Shown here piece by piece: positions 18,405-27,083 of a DNA stretch of 64,000 nucleotides (positions within the stretch are counted from its first letter, which is position 1; every line of letters starts with the position of its first letter). The DNA is from Dyella sp. GSA-30 (lineage in GTDB: Bacteria; Pseudomonadota; Gammaproteobacteria; Xanthomonadales; Rhodanobacteraceae): contig NZ_AP027042.1 of assembly GCF_027924605.1 (NCBI RefSeq), positions 2,395,524-2,459,523 on the forward strand, in the 5' to 3' direction. The notes under the pieces were generated by a model that was given only the letters and a program-made list of their open reading frames with translations, searched no databases and had not been told where the DNA came from. The position numbers were made by a program, and so were the translations under genes.

Positions 18405-19264
18405 ACACGGCGGCCGTAACCGGCGAAAATACCGCGCTGGACAGCTATATCGACAAGTGGCTGTCGGTGCAGCCGCAGCAGCGTATTGCGCTGGCGTTCG
18501 TCGATCCGCACCGTTATCCCGGCCATATCGCATTGGCTGCGCTGGAACAGGAACTGCTCGGCGCGGCCTATGGCATACGCGAGCCGCAGGTCGCCGCGGC
18601 CAAGCTCAACTGGTGGGCGGAAGAGCTGTCCGGTGCGGCATCAAGCGGTGGCCGGCATCCGCTGACCCAGGTGCTGTTCGACGACGAGCGCGCGCATGCC
18701 TTGCCGGGCGAGCGCTGGCTGGCACCCGTGCTTGCCGCCATGGCTCAGCTGGAAGAGGGCACGGCGGCCGATTTTTCGTCGCAAGTTGCCGCAGCATCGC
18801 AGCTGCATGGCGCCTGGGCGCAACTGGAGAACGCCTGGTGGTTCGGCCAGGGCGCATCGGCCGAGCGAGCCGCGCAGCTCGCGACCTTGTCGCATCTGCT
18901 GCACGGCCTGCTGCGCCTCGAAGAGGATGCCGAGCGCGATCGTCTTCCCTTGCCGATGGCCCGTCTCGCCCGCTTCGGTCTCAGTCGCACCCAACTGCGG
19001 CAGGCCAGTGAGGAGCGCGAAGCGGCGATTCGTGCTCAATTGGATGATTTGAAGCGTGCCTGGGCTGATGCGAACAAGCTCGCCGGCCCGATCAGCGTAT
19101 TTCGTCGCCTGGAGTCGGAGCAAAATCGTGCTTCGGTCCAGCGTGCGGCCAAGGCCCCCGATCCGCTCGCCGTCTTGCGGCAGCGCCAGCAGCAGCGCGG
19201 CCCGGGTGTGGCCTGGCGCGCCTGGCTCGCCGCGAGGGCCTGGCACCGCCAGGTTGGCGACTGA
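18401..19264 (+). CDS. Squalene/phytoene synthase-like protein without catalytic Asp motifs
   Basis: A 287-residue all-helical protein. AAKLNWWAEELSG resembles the RLQWW segment of squalene/phytoene synthases and of the mitochondrial complex I assembly factor NDUFAF6. The DxxxD prenyl-diphosphate motifs are not visible, so enzymatic condensation is unlikely. The C-terminus is basic (VLRQRQQQRG). It is coupled to the HAD gene by an ATGA overlap. A role in isoprenoid, quinone or respiratory assembly is only suggested by the ubiG operon. Confidence 0.65.
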   Translation: MNTAAVTGENTALDSYIDKWLSVQPQQRIALAFVDPHRYPGHIALAALEQELLGAAYGIREPQVAAAKLNWWAEELSGAASSGGRHPLTQVLFDDERAHALPGERWLAPVLAAMAQLEEGTAADFSSQVAAASQLHGAWAQLENAWWFGQGASAERAAQLATLSHLLHGLLRLEEDAERDRLPLPMARLARFGLSRTQLRQASEEREAAIRAQLDDLKRAWADANKLAGPISVFRRLESEQNRASVQRAAKAPDPLAVLRQRQQQRGPGVAWRAWLAARAWHRQVGD

Positions 19265-19366
19265 GCGGACGCAGCGTTTCCCCACCGCGCCTATTGTGGG
19301 CTGCGGCTTCTGCCCCAAGATTGTCGGCTTAGGCCATCAGTGCCCGCAGGACTTTTAGGATTCCCC

Positions 19367-20326
19367 ATGTACAGCCCCGAAAACACCGCTCGCTTGCTCC
19401 CCGATGTCGCCGTGCACGCGCAACCTCATCTGGCCGGTGCGCTGGACTGGGTGGGTATGGATGGCATCGAGGTGCCGGTGCGCTTCGACGCCGGCGATGG
19501 CGACGTGCAGCGTGCCAGTGCGCGCGTCGGTGCCTTCGTCAACCTGCACCGTCCCGACAAGCGCGGCATTCATATGTCGCGCCTCTACCTGCAGGTGGAG
19601 GAAGCATTGAGCAGCCAGACGCTTGGCGTCGGCATGCTGCATCAGCTGCTGCGCGGCTTCCTCGACTCCCACAAGGATCTTTCCGACCGGGCCTGCCTGA
19701 GCATCCGCTTCGAGCATCTCGTGCGGCGCCCGGCGCTACGCAGCAGCAACAGCGGTTGGCGTGCGTATCCGGTCTGCGTCGAAGCAAGCCTGACCGGCGA
19801 CGAGCTGATGATCGAGTTCGGTACCGAGATCGTTTATTCCTCGACCTGTCCTGCATCGGCGGCGCTGTCGCGCCAGTTGATCCAGGACCAGTTTGCCAAG
19901 GACTTCGATGCGGGCCAGCCGGTCGATCATGCCGCCGTGCTGTCGTGGCTGGGCAGCGAACGCGGCATCGTCGCCACGCCGCATGCGCAGCGTAGCGTCG
20001 CACGTATTCGTGTACGTCCCAGTGAAGGCAACGATTTCAATCTGATCCAGCTGATCGATCGCGTCGAGCATGCGCTGGGCACGCCGGTGCAGACCGCGGT
20101 CAAGCGCGAAGACGAGCAGGCGTTCGCACTGGCCAACGGCAGCAACCTGATGTTCTGCGAAGACGCGTCGCGTCGCATTCAAAAGGCGTTGGATGCCGAC
20201 GATCGTCTGGCCGATTTCCACGTCCGCGTCGAACACCAGGAGAGCCTGCACCCGCATGATGCGGTGGCGTATGCGAGCAAGGGTGTTGCGGGCGGGTATG
20301 GCAGTGGAGCTGCGGTCTCCAAGTAA
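19367..20326 (+). CDS. folE2: GTP cyclohydrolase FolE2 (type IB)
   Basis: A 319-residue FolE2, which makes dihydroneopterin triphosphate from GTP for folate and related pterins. Recognised segments are HMSRLYLQVEEAL, the catalytic Cys region SSTCPASAALSRQ, TPHAQRS and CEDASRRIQ. FolE2 works without strict zinc need and is often Zur-controlled; no clear Zur site is visible here. ATG 19367 with TAGGA upstream is chosen over earlier in-frame starts. The C-terminus is Gly-rich (GVAGGYGSG). Confidence 0.93.
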   Translation: MYSPENTARLLPDVAVHAQPHLAGALDWVGMDGIEVPVRFDAGDGDVQRASARVGAFVNLHRPDKRGIHMSRLYLQVEEALSSQTLGVGMLHQLLRGFLDSHKDLSDRACLSIRFEHLVRRPALRSSNSGWRAYPVCVEASLTGDELMIEFGTEIVYSSTCPASAALSRQLIQDQFAKDFDAGQPVDHAAVLSWLGSERGIVATPHAQRSVARIRVRPSEGNDFNLIQLIDRVEHALGTPVQTAVKREDEQAFALANGSNLMFCEDASRRIQKALDADDRLADFHVRVEHQESLHPHDAVAYASKGVAGGYGSGAAVSK

Positions 20327-20337
20327 AGCGCGCGGCG

Positions 20338-21144
20338 TTACGGTGCCGCGCGCTCGATCCCAGGCAACAACAACGGATCCAGTCGCACACCGAACCAATT
20401 GAATCCCCAATGCACATGCGGCCCGGTCGCGCGGCCGGTCATGCCTGCCGCGCCGATCACCTGGCCTTGCGCCACACGCTCGCCGACGCGAACGTCCAGT
20501 CGCGACAGATGCAGGAAATTCGAGCTCAATCCGAAACCGTGATCGATCAGGATCGTGCCGCCGGTGAGATAGAGATCGGGCTTGGCGAAGGTGACGATGC
20601 CTGATGCCGGCGCCTTCACCGGCGTGCCCTGCGGTACGGCGATATCCATGCCCGAATGCGGGGCTTTCGGGTCACCGTTGTAGATGCGCTGATTGCCGAA
20701 GCGGCCACTGATACGGCCCTGCACGGGCCAGATAAAGCCGTGGGTAAAGTCCTCACGATCGTCGTCACGGTCGCGCGCGACAGTCACTTCGGCCTGTTCG
20801 CGCTTGATCCGCTCGGCGATATCCGGCGGCGGGTTGACCGTCTTGGGCGGGACGCCATTGACACGCTCGATCGGCCAGTCGCGCGGCAACACGCGAATTG
20901 CCTGACTGGAGCGCCCATTGATGCTGACCGTCAATGGGCCTTTTTCATCGCGCCCCGCGCCAAAGACGACGGTGCCGTCTTCACCGACGCGGACCGGCTT
21001 GCCGTCGACCGTGACCTTGCTGCCCGGCGTCACCTTGGCGATCACCAAGCCACCCTGCGATACGGTGGCGGGGATGCTTTGGGCCATGACCTGCATGGCC
21101 GCCAGCATCAGCGTGGCGGCCCATCCGATAACGCCAAATCTCAT
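20338..21144 (-). CDS. Exported M23 peptidase (LytM type)
   Basis: A 268-residue protein with signal peptide [22 protein letters not shown]. An N-terminal beta-rich domain precedes a C-terminal LytM domain with zinc ligands in PHSGMDIA and TGPHVHWG. A charged linker (RDRDDDRED) lies between. It probably cleaves peptidoglycan cross-links or activates amidases in the periplasm. Its start overlaps the dihydroorotase stop by 4 bases, so the two are coupled. Confidence 0.9.
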   Translation of the reverse strand: MRFGVIGWAATLMLAAMQVMAQSIPATVSQGGLVIAKVTPGSKVTVDGKPVRVGEDGTVVFGAGRDEKGPLTVSINGRSSQAIRVLPRDWPIERVNGVPPKTVNPPPDIAERIKREQAEVTVARDRDDDREDFTHGFIWPVQGRISGRFGNQRIYNGDPKAPHSGMDIAVPQGTPVKAPASGIVTFAKPDLYLTGGTILIDHGFGLSSNFLHLSRLDVRVGERVAQGQVIGAAGMTGRATGPHVHWGFNWFGVRLDPLLLPGIERAAP

Positions 21145-22478
21145 CGATCGTAAGCCAGTCGCTGGCCGCGCACGCTGTCATTGACGCGCGAACCGTCCCA
21201 TACGCGTTCACCGTTGACGAAGGTGGCGGCAATGGAGCTATCGAAGGTGTAGCCCTCGAACGGCGACCAGCCGCACTTGGACAGCACTTCGTCACGGCGA
21301 ACCGTATGTTTCTTTTTCGGGTCGACCAGCACCAGATCGGCGGCATAGCCTTCGCGCAGGAAACCGCGACCGTGCACGTTGAACAGCTTGGCCGGCGAAT
21401 GCGTGACCGCCTCCACCACGCGCTCGAGCGTGAGCTTGCCCTCGAACACGCGCTGCAGAGCGGCCTGAAGCGCGAACTGCACCAGCGGCAGGCCGGATGG
21501 CGCCTTGTCATACAGCTGGGCTTTTTCTTCCAGCAGATGCGGTGCGTGGTCGGTGGCGAGCACATCCAGACGGCTTTCGGCCAAGGCCTTGATGATCGCC
21601 TCGCGGTCGGCAGCCGTCTTGATCGCCGGATTGCACTTGATCAGAAACCCGAGGCGCTCGTAGTCCTCATCGGAAAAATGCAGGAAATGCACGCAGGTCT
21701 CGGCCGTGATCCGCTTGCCTTCGATGGGGCCCGGCTGGAACAGGGCAAGCTCATCGGCGGTGGAAATATGCAGCACGTGCAGGCGGCTGTTGTGCTTTTG
21801 CGCCAGCGAAATCGCCAGGCGGGTGGACTTGATGCAGGCTTCGCGCGAACGGATCAGCGGATGCTCGCGAGCCGGGATGTTGTCGCCGTATTTTTCGCGC
21901 GCCTTGGCGTGCAGGACGTCGATCATCGGCGTGTCTTCGCAGTGCGTGATGATCGGCGTCGGCGCCTCGCGGAAGATGCCGTCGAGGACGTGCGGGTCGT
22001 CCACCAGCATGTTGCCGGTAGAGGCGCCCATGAACACCTTCACGCCGGGCGTGGCCTTGGGGTCGATCGAGCGGATCGCTTCGAGGTTGTCGTTGCTGGC
22101 GCCCATATAGAAGGCGTAGTTGACCGCCGAGGTCTCCGCGCCGCGGGCGAACTTGGCTTCCAGGGTGTCGCGGTCGAGTGCCGGTGGCCTGGTATTGGGC
22201 ATTTCCATGAAGCTGGTGATGCCGCCGGCGGCGCAGGCACGCGATTCGTGGGCGATATCCGCTTTTTGCGTCAGGCCGGGCTCACGAAAATGCACCTGGT
22301 CGTCGATCATGCCCGGCAGGAGCCACAGCCCGCTGGCGTCGATCACCTGTTCGCCCGGACGGGAGTCCAGGGTGCCGGCAATGGTCTCGATCCTGCCTTG
22401 CCTGACACGCAGATCGGCGTGGAAGCGGCGGCCTTCGTTAACCAGCTCGGCATTCTTGATCAACCAGTCAGTGGACAT
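21141..22478 (-). CDS. pyrC: Dihydroorotase
   Basis: A 445-residue amidohydrolase of the COG0044 type that cyclises carbamoyl-aspartate in pyrimidine synthesis. [13 protein letters not shown] corresponds to the HxH metal motif, but the first His is Gln here, a variant I recall from a recognised subfamily. The region of the carboxylated Lys is [10 protein letters not shown], and the late metal Asp is in [15 protein letters not shown] 22478 gives the natural start [10 protein letters not shown]. It overlaps yidD by 11 bases upstream and the M23 gene by 4 bases downstream. Confidence 0.92.
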   Translation of the reverse strand: MSTDWLIKNAELVNEGRRFHADLRVRQGRIETIAGTLDSRPGEQVIDASGLWLLPGMIDDQVHFREPGLTQKADIAHESRACAAGGITSFMEMPNTRPPALDRDTLEAKFARGAETSAVNYAFYMGASNDNLEAIRSIDPKATPGVKVFMGASTGNMLVDDPHVLDGIFREAPTPIITHCEDTPMIDVLHAKAREKYGDNIPAREHPLIRSREACIKSTRLAISLAQKHNSRLHVLHISTADELALFQPGPIEGKRITAETCVHFLHFSDEDYERLGFLIKCNPAIKTAADREAIIKALAESRLDVLATDHAPHLLEEKAQLYDKAPSGLPLVQFALQAALQRVFEGKLTLERVVEAVTHSPAKLFNVHGRGFLREGYAADLVLVDPKKKHTVRRDEVLSKCGWSPFEGYTFDSSIAATFVNGERVWDGSRVNDSVRGQRLAYDR

Positions 22479-22728
22479 GCGGTTCTCCAGTATTTCCGCA
22501 GCGGCGGAAGGTAAAACGATCAGGGACGGGGTCGGGGCCGCCTTCGCAAAGGGGCTGGCAGCGCAGGATGCGCCAGATCGCAAGCAGGCTGCCACGCCAC
22601 GGACCGAAGCGCGTCACAGCAACCCGTGCATAATCGGAGCAGCTGGGGTAGAAGCGGCAGCGTTGACCGAGCAGGGGGCTCAACCAGCGCTTGTAGAAAG
22701 AGAGAAATAGAAGTATCAGTCGAGTCAC
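22468..22728 (-). CDS. yidD: Membrane protein insertion efficiency factor YidD
   Basis: An 86-residue protein with [21 protein letters not shown] and [12 protein letters not shown], the hallmark of YidD, which assists YidC-dependent membrane insertion. In most bacteria it sits in rpmH-rnpA-yidD-yidC. Here it is next to dihydroorotase, with an 11-base overlap. The short length and Cys pattern ([16 protein letters not shown]) are typical. Confidence 0.95.
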   Translation of the reverse strand: MTRLILLFLSFYKRWLSPLLGQRCRFYPSCSDYARVAVTRFGPWRGSLLAIWRILRCQPLCEGGPDPVPDRFTFRRCGNTGEPHVH

Positions 22729-22852
22729 GACGTTTCACATTGCGGCAACGGTTTTCGGCGCCTATTTGCGCAGTATTCCAGAAGCATGGTTGCCGGTGTT
22801 AGATACATGGGCTATAACACCCGGCCGCCAAGGCCAAAAATGGTGAAGGGAA

Positions 22853-23977
22853 ATGGCGAAAACGACGCGTAGTGCGACACCCGCTAAGGCACACAAAGGG
22901 AAGGCCGTGCCCAAGGCGAAAGAGACAGTCAGCAAGACCAAGGTCGCCGCCAGCAAGGGCGTGGGGGCGGCTAAGAGCGCTGCAGCAACCAAAGCGCCTG
23001 TCAAAGCAACCAAAAAAGCCGCGCCAGCCAAGCAGGCTGCAGCGAAGAAAGCGCCCGTCAAGAAAGCCGTTCCCGTGACCAAAGCCGCCAAGACCGTAGC
23101 CAAGAAACCCGCTCCCAAGGCCCCGGCCAAAGCCGCCCCGGCCAAGAAGCCCGCTGCCGCCCCCGTCGCCGCCAAGAAGGCGCCGCCGGCCAAGGCACCG
23201 GTGAAAGCCGCCGCACCCAAGCCTGCAGCCAAGCCGGTCGCCAAAGCGGCGCCGGCCCCGGTCAAGGCAGCTGCCAAGCCGGCACCGGCCACCAAGCCGA
23301 CGCCAGTTGCAGTGCACCAAACCAAGGCTCCGGCCAAGCCGGCAGCGCCCGTCGCTGCCAGTGCCCCGGCGCCCAAGCCCGCTGCCCTCCCTCCGGGCAA
23401 GGTAGCGAGCGCAGTCGCCGTGGCATCGCCGCGCGTGGCCTCGGCCACCGCACGCCACACTTCCCACACAAAACAGAAGACCTCGCAGTCCTCGATGAAT
23501 AGCTCCGCAATACTCGATAACGGCATCACCAAAGAAGACGGCCGCTACGCGCTCCCGTCCACCACCAACATTGACCTGCCCAAGGGATATCGCCCGTCTA
23601 ACGACGAGGAGTACATGAGCCCCAAGCAACTGGCTTTCTTCCGCAACAAGCTGCGCGAATGGCGTGATCAGCTGGTGGAAGAATCCCGACAGACCATGGA
23701 AAACCTCCGTGACGAAGTCCGTGACGTCGGCGATGAAGCCGAGCGCGCGACCCGTGAAACGGAAAACTCCCTGGAACTGCGTACCCGCGACCGCTACCGC
23801 AAGCTGATTTCCAAGATCGACAAGGCCCTGCGCCGAATCGAGGAAGGCCGCTACGGTTATTGCGAAGAGACCGATGAGGAAATCGGCGTCGAGCGCCTTG
23901 AAGCGCGCCCGATCGCTACCTTGTCGCTCGACGCGCAAGAGCGCCGCGAGCATCTGCAGAAGCAGATGGGTGACTGA
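22853..23977 (+). CDS. DksA-family regulator with long Lys/Ala/Pro tail
   Basis: A 374-residue protein in two parts. Residues 1 to about 200 are a disordered tail of KAPVKKA, KPAAK and AKAPA repeats like histone H1 or AlgP. Residues about 235-374 are a DksA core with the coiled-coil end SLELRTRDRYRKL. The tip reads DEAERA, keeping the Asp and Ala of the E. coli DxxDxA tip with Asp to Glu at the second acid. Of the four zinc Cys only Cys337 remains; the other positions are Thr340, Ser358 and Ala361. DksA binds RNA polymerase with ppGpp. The tail may bind DNA or RNA. ATG 22853 has a ribosome site (GAAGGG) unusually close. Confidence 0.88.
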   Translation: MAKTTRSATPAKAHKGKAVPKAKETVSKTKVAASKGVGAAKSAAATKAPVKATKKAAPAKQAAAKKAPVKKAVPVTKAAKTVAKKPAPKAPAKAAPAKKPAAAPVAAKKAPPAKAPVKAAAPKPAAKPVAKAAPAPVKAAAKPAPATKPTPVAVHQTKAPAKPAAPVAASAPAPKPAALPPGKVASAVAVASPRVASATARHTSHTKQKTSQSSMNSSAILDNGITKEDGRYALPSTTNIDLPKGYRPSNDEEYMSPKQLAFFRNKLREWRDQLVEESRQTMENLRDEVRDVGDEAERATRETENSLELRTRDRYRKLISKIDKALRRIEEGRYGYCEETDEEIGVERLEARPIATLSLDAQERREHLQKQMGD

Positions 23978-24006
23978 TCACGGGTCGTCTGACGCTGATA
24001 AACGAG

Positions 24007-24035
24007 GCCCTGCCAACCGGCGGGGCTTTGTTTTT
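24007..24035 (+). terminator. Intrinsic terminator of the dksA-like gene
   Basis: GCCCTGCC pairs with GGCGGGGC around AACC, followed by TTTGTTTTT. The T-run enters the last codons of the converging sufE. Confidence 0.88.
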
Positions 24036-24463
24036 CAGACCAGCGCTCCTGCGTAGGCCTTGATCCTGGCCAGCATGGCTGCCAGCCCGTTCGAGCGGGT
24101 AGGCGAGAGATGCTTGGCCAGGCCGATGGCTTCGATGAAGCGCGGTTCGGTCTCGACGATCTCCCTGGCCGAGCGGTCGGAGTAGACCCTGAGCACCAGC
24201 GCGATCAGGCCCGAAACGATGGCCGAGTCGCTGCTGGCGATGAAGTGCAGTTTCTGCGCGTCCCCACTGGGGACCATCCATACCATCGACTGGCAGCCGA
24301 CTACGCGGTAGTCCTCGGTCTTGTATTCGTCGGGGAAGGCGGGGAGCTGCTTGCCCAGGTCGATCAGGTATTGGTAACGCTCGGACCAGTCGCCGAAAAA
24401 GGCGAATTCCTCGGCGATGTCTTGTTGTGCCTGTTCGGCGGTGGGGGATATGGCGGTAGTCAT
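24035..24463 (-). CDS. sufE: Cysteine desulfuration protein SufE
   Basis: A 142-residue SufE that takes sulfur from SufS for Fe-S cluster assembly. The acceptor Cys57 is in VVGCQSMVW, followed by LHFIASSDSAIVSGLIALVL, recognised by the SDSAIVSG loop. ATG 24463 starts the conserved region; the upstream frame runs through a repeat element and is rejected. It lies downstream of cysS on the same strand, separated by that repeat. sufS is not in the window. Confidence 0.93.
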   Translation of the reverse strand: MTTAISPTAEQAQQDIAEEFAFFGDWSERYQYLIDLGKQLPAFPDEYKTEDYRVVGCQSMVWMVPSGDAQKLHFIASSDSAIVSGLIALVLRVYSDRSAREIVETEPRFIEAIGLAKHLSPTRSNGLAAMLARIKAYAGALV

Positions 24464-24488
24464 CTCGGCATTATCGCGCGATAAGGCC

Positions 24489-24629
24489 AAGAGCGCCCCC
24501 TCACCCCAGCCCTCTCCCCAGCAAAGCCAGGGGAGAGGGGGCACACTGAGGCAAGTTTTCACGTTGCGAGCCTTTGCTCCCTCTCCCCTGGCTTTGCCGG
24601 GGGAGAGGGTTGGGGTGAGGGGGGCTCTT
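24489..24629. repeat. GC-rich palindromic repeat, two units
   Basis: The cysS-sufE gap is filled by C-run/G-run arms: CCCCCTCACCCCAGCCCTC near 24496-24514 pairs with GAGGGTTGGGGTGAGGGGG near 24604-24623. Internal pairs surround GCAAAGCC and GGCTTTGCC. A related single unit occurs at 48973-49033. Such elements are dispersed, REP-like and could fold in mRNA between cysS and sufE. Confidence 0.8.
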
Positions 24630-24633
24630 GGCT

Positions 24634-26013
24634 CTACTGCTTTACAACATGCCAACGCGCCCCACCAGCACCGTCCTCGATCATGATGCCCTTCGCCGCC
24701 AGCTCGTTGCGAATTTCATCGGCACGCTTGAAGTTACGTGCCGCGCGCGCTTCCTGACGTTCGACCAGCAACGCGTCGATAGCCGCGCCATCGATGTCGT
24801 TCGAAGCGCCCTTGAACCACATTTCCGGATTCTGCTGCAGCAGGCCGAGCAGGGCGCCGCCGCCAAGCAGCGCTGCCTTGGCTTCGCGCTTTTCAGCATC
24901 GGAGCCGGCCTGACGCGCGGCATCGGCCAGCTGCGACAATTCTGCCAATGCTTGCGGCGTATTGAGGTCGTCGCACAGCGCGGCTTCCACGCCGGCGGGA
25001 ACCGGCAGCTCGCCTTCGACAGGTACCTCGGCCAGGTCGCGCAACACGCGATACCAGCCATCGAGCGTGCTGATCGACTGCGCCACCGCGGCATCGGACC
25101 AGTCCAGCGGTTGGCGGTAATGGCCGCGCAGCAACAGCAGGCGCAAGGCCTCGGCGGGGTGCTGCTTCAGCAGCTCATGCACCAGCAGCACATTGCCCAG
25201 CGACTTGGACATCTTGCGCCCGTCGAAGGTCAGCATGCCGTTATGCAACCACCAGCGTGCGAAGGTCTTGCCGTCGTTGGCGCAGGTGGACTGAGCGATT
25301 TCGTTTTCGTGATGCGGGAACAGCAGGTCCACGCCGCCGGCATGGATGTCGATGGTCTCGCCCAACTGTGCCGCGCACATCGCCGAACACTCGATATGCC
25401 AGCCCGGACGGCCACGGCCCCAGGGGCTGTCCCAGCCGGGCAGGTCGGGTGTGGAAGGCTTCCACAGTACGAAGTCTCCGGGGTTCTGCTTGTACGGCGC
25501 GATTTCCACGCGGGCACCGGCGATCAGTTCCTCCGGATCGCGGCCCGACAACTTGCCATAGTCCGCAAACGACTCGACCCGGAACAACACATGGCCTTCG
25601 GCCGCATAGGCGTTGCCGGTCGCGATCAGCTTCTCGTTCATCCGGATGATCTCGTCGATATGCGCGGTGGCATGCGGTTCGAGATCGGGCGGAGCGATGC
25701 CCAGCCCGGCCATGTCCTGGCGATAGGCCTGGGCGTAGCGGTCGGTGATGCTCGAGATCGGCACGCCCTCCGCCTGGGCGGCGGCGTTGATCTTGTCTTC
25801 CACGTCGGTGATGTTCCGCGCGTAGATCACCCCGGGAAAATGACGCCGCAGCAGCCGTGCCAGCACGTCGAACACCACCGGCCCGCGCGCATTGCCGATG
25901 TGCACGTAGTTGTAGACGGTGGGGCCGCAGACATACATGGTCACCCGGTTCGGATCGAGCGGAGTGAAGACGTCGGTCTGGCGGGTAAGGCTGTTGTAGA
26001 GCGAGATCGGCAT
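24634..26013 (-). CDS. cysS: Cysteine-tRNA ligase
   Basis: A 459-residue class I aminoacyl-tRNA synthetase. The HIGH motif is HIGNARG near residue 37 and the KMSKS motif is intact ([10 protein letters not shown]). Zinc-site segments [14 protein letters not shown] and [13 protein letters not shown] are all present. ATG 26013 begins MPISLYNSL, the usual N-terminus; the open frame upstream is non-homologous. sufE follows downstream across a palindromic repeat, joining Cys charging and sulfur use. Confidence 0.97.
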   Translation of the reverse strand: MPISLYNSLTRQTDVFTPLDPNRVTMYVCGPTVYNYVHIGNARGPVVFDVLARLLRRHFPGVIYARNITDVEDKINAAAQAEGVPISSITDRYAQAYRQDMAGLGIAPPDLEPHATAHIDEIIRMNEKLIATGNAYAAEGHVLFRVESFADYGKLSGRDPEELIAGARVEIAPYKQNPGDFVLWKPSTPDLPGWDSPWGRGRPGWHIECSAMCAAQLGETIDIHAGGVDLLFPHHENEIAQSTCANDGKTFARWWLHNGMLTFDGRKMSKSLGNVLLVHELLKQHPAEALRLLLLRGHYRQPLDWSDAAVAQSISTLDGWYRVLRDLAEVPVEGELPVPAGVEAALCDDLNTPQALAELSQLADAARQAGSDAEKREAKAALLGGGALLGLLQQNPEMWFKGASNDIDGAAIDALLVERQEARAARNFKRADEIRNELAAKGIMIEDGAGGARWHVVKQ

Positions 26014-26182
26014 GGTCGGTCCGGGCTTCCGGTGCGCGGGAATAAATCGGCCGGCCATCTTAACAACATGTGAGCGGAGCCGCGGCGGGGGCTGCCAATC
26101 TAAGCGTGTATTCAGTGTGAACTTGTTGAAATTGAAAAAAGCAAAGAAGCGTCTTTGAAGCCCCGAATCTATGGAGGTCGTC

Positions 26183-26770
26183 ATGGCCAAAATGTTTCTC
26201 CCCGCGTTGTTCCTGGCCCTGACTACTGTGGCCGGCGGCGCCTATGCGCAGAACTCGCGCTATCCGAACGATGCCCCGCCGCCGCCCCCTCCGGGTGCAG
26301 GTCCAGGCCCGGGTGCTGACGGTGGCAGTGCGCACTTCGGTTGGGCCGACGTGCTGCGGGTGGACCCGGTCTACGGTGTCGCCCGTACCGAAGTGCCGCG
26401 CCAGGAGTGCTACGACCAGACCGTCGTGCAGCAGGAACCCAGCCACGGCAGCGCCGCTGGCACGATCCTCGGTGCGGTGGTCGGCGGCGTGCTCGGCAAC
26501 ACCATCGGCAAGGGCGATGGCCGCAAGGCCGCGACCGTGGTCGGTGCGGTGGCCGGTGGCGCCGTGGGCAACAGCGTTTCGCGCACCCCGGGTGGCGAAT
26601 ACCAGAGCACCCAGACCACCTGCCGTCAGGTCAGCTCGGTCAGCGAGCAGCGCCGGATCATGGGTTACGACGTGGAATACCGCTATCGCGGCGAGGTCTA
26701 CATGTCCCGTCTGAACTACGATCCGGGCGAGCGCCTGCGCGTCCGGGTCAGCGTGGCCCCGGCCGACTGA
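26183..26770 (+). CDS. Exported glycine-zipper 2TM domain protein
   Basis: A 195-residue protein with a signal peptide ending in GGAYA-QNSR, then a Pro/Gly linker ([15 protein letters not shown]). A glycine zipper follows ([33 protein letters not shown]), as in the Rickettsia 17-kDa antigen/SlyB group. A C-terminal domain with two Cys ([18 protein letters not shown]) ends the protein. An outer-membrane or envelope role is inferred. ATG 26183 is preferred over 26171 because GGAGG at 26174-26178 is its ribosome binding site. Confidence 0.88.
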   Translation: MAKMFLPALFLALTTVAGGAYAQNSRYPNDAPPPPPPGAGPGPGADGGSAHFGWADVLRVDPVYGVARTEVPRQECYDQTVVQQEPSHGSAAGTILGAVVGGVLGNTIGKGDGRKAATVVGAVAGGAVGNSVSRTPGGEYQSTQTTCRQVSSVSEQRRIMGYDVEYRYRGEVYMSRLNYDPGERLRVRVSVAPAD

Positions 26771-26793
26771 GCGGCCCGCCGAAAGCCAGCCAG

Positions 26794-26817
26794 AACGCCG
26801 CCTCCGGGCGGCGTTTT
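26794..26817 (+). terminator. Intrinsic terminator of the glycine-zipper gene
   Basis: AACGCCGCC pairs with GGGCGGCGTT around TCC, ending in TTTT. Confidence 0.85.
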
Positions 26818-26838
26818 GCTGCCAGTGACATGAGGATG

Positions 26839-27054
26839 TTGCACGGCAGCGAAATTCCCGTCATGATGAGCGTTCAACCTGGAACCCACATGTCCACAGC
26901 CGTCTATACCGCCAACGTTCTGACTAGCGCCCGCATGGCCGCTGGGATGACGTCGCGTGCTCGCCGACCGCTGGTCCGACATTCGGCCGGGTAGGCTGTC
27001 GCACGCGTTTAACGTGAATCGACGACAAAACCCGGCCTGTGAGCCGGGTTTTTT
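26839..27054 (+). promoter_or_regulatory. Candidate arginine attenuator of the arg operon
   Basis: A weak promoter is possible: TTGCAC 26839-26844, 17-base spacer, CATGAT 26862-26867. A 34-codon Arg-rich leader ORF follows at 26890-26994. The terminator is AAAACCCGGC / GCCGGGTTTT at 27027-27052 plus T-run, only 30 bases before argF'. GGCCGGG at 26985-26991 is perfectly complementary to CCCGGCC at 27031-27037, giving an antiterminator that excludes the terminator. CGCGTGC 26954-26960 can also pair with GCACGCG 27001-27007. A ribosome at the stop codon 26992-26994 would cover GGCCGGG; one stalled at the Arg codons 26956-26967 would leave it free. This is the logic of trp/his attenuation; function is inferred. 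Confidence 0.6.
26890..26994 (+). CDS. Putative Arg-rich leader peptide
   Basis: A 34-residue ORF, ATG 26890 to TAG 26992-26994. It has Arg at 15, 23, 25, 26 and 30, so four Arg lie in the eight codons 23-30 (CGT, CGC, CGA, CGA among them). It ends directly over the proposed antiterminator strand. The ribosome binding site is weak (CTGGA at 26879-26883). The same frame is open further upstream through the preceding gene, and upstream ATGs at 26863 and 26866 are possible, so openness alone is not evidence. The case rests on Arg clustering, position before argF' and the terminator. Confidence 0.5.
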   Translation: MSTAVYTANVLTSARMAAGMTSRARRPLVRHSAG

Positions 27055-27083
27055 GTTTTCTGGATTTGGGATTTGGAGCCGTC

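Noticed and set aside
22853-23400. CRISPR-like repeats
   Set aside because: The repeats in the dksA-like tail are codon-level Lys/Ala/Pro repeats, not spaced direct repeats with unique spacers. No CRISPR array or cas gene was seen in the window.
22799-23953. Minus-strand Ala/Gly-rich frames opposite the tailed DksA gene
   Set aside because: The repetitive Lys/Ala tail gives low-complexity open frames on the other strand. The plus-strand frame carries the DksA core.
24035-24655. Long N-terminal extension for SufE
   Set aside because: The extra residues are translated from the palindromic repeat between cysS and sufE. ATG 24463 gives the family start.
24628-26073. Plus-strand open frame of about 480 codons
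   Set aside because: It is antisense to cysS, whose HIGH and KMSKS motifs are intact. No signal of coding.
26341-26994. 217-codon plus-strand frame overlapping the glycine-zipper gene
   Set aside because: Its first part is an out-of-frame shadow of the glycine-zipper gene. Only the last 34 codons, beyond that gene's terminator, are proposed as the arginine leader peptide.
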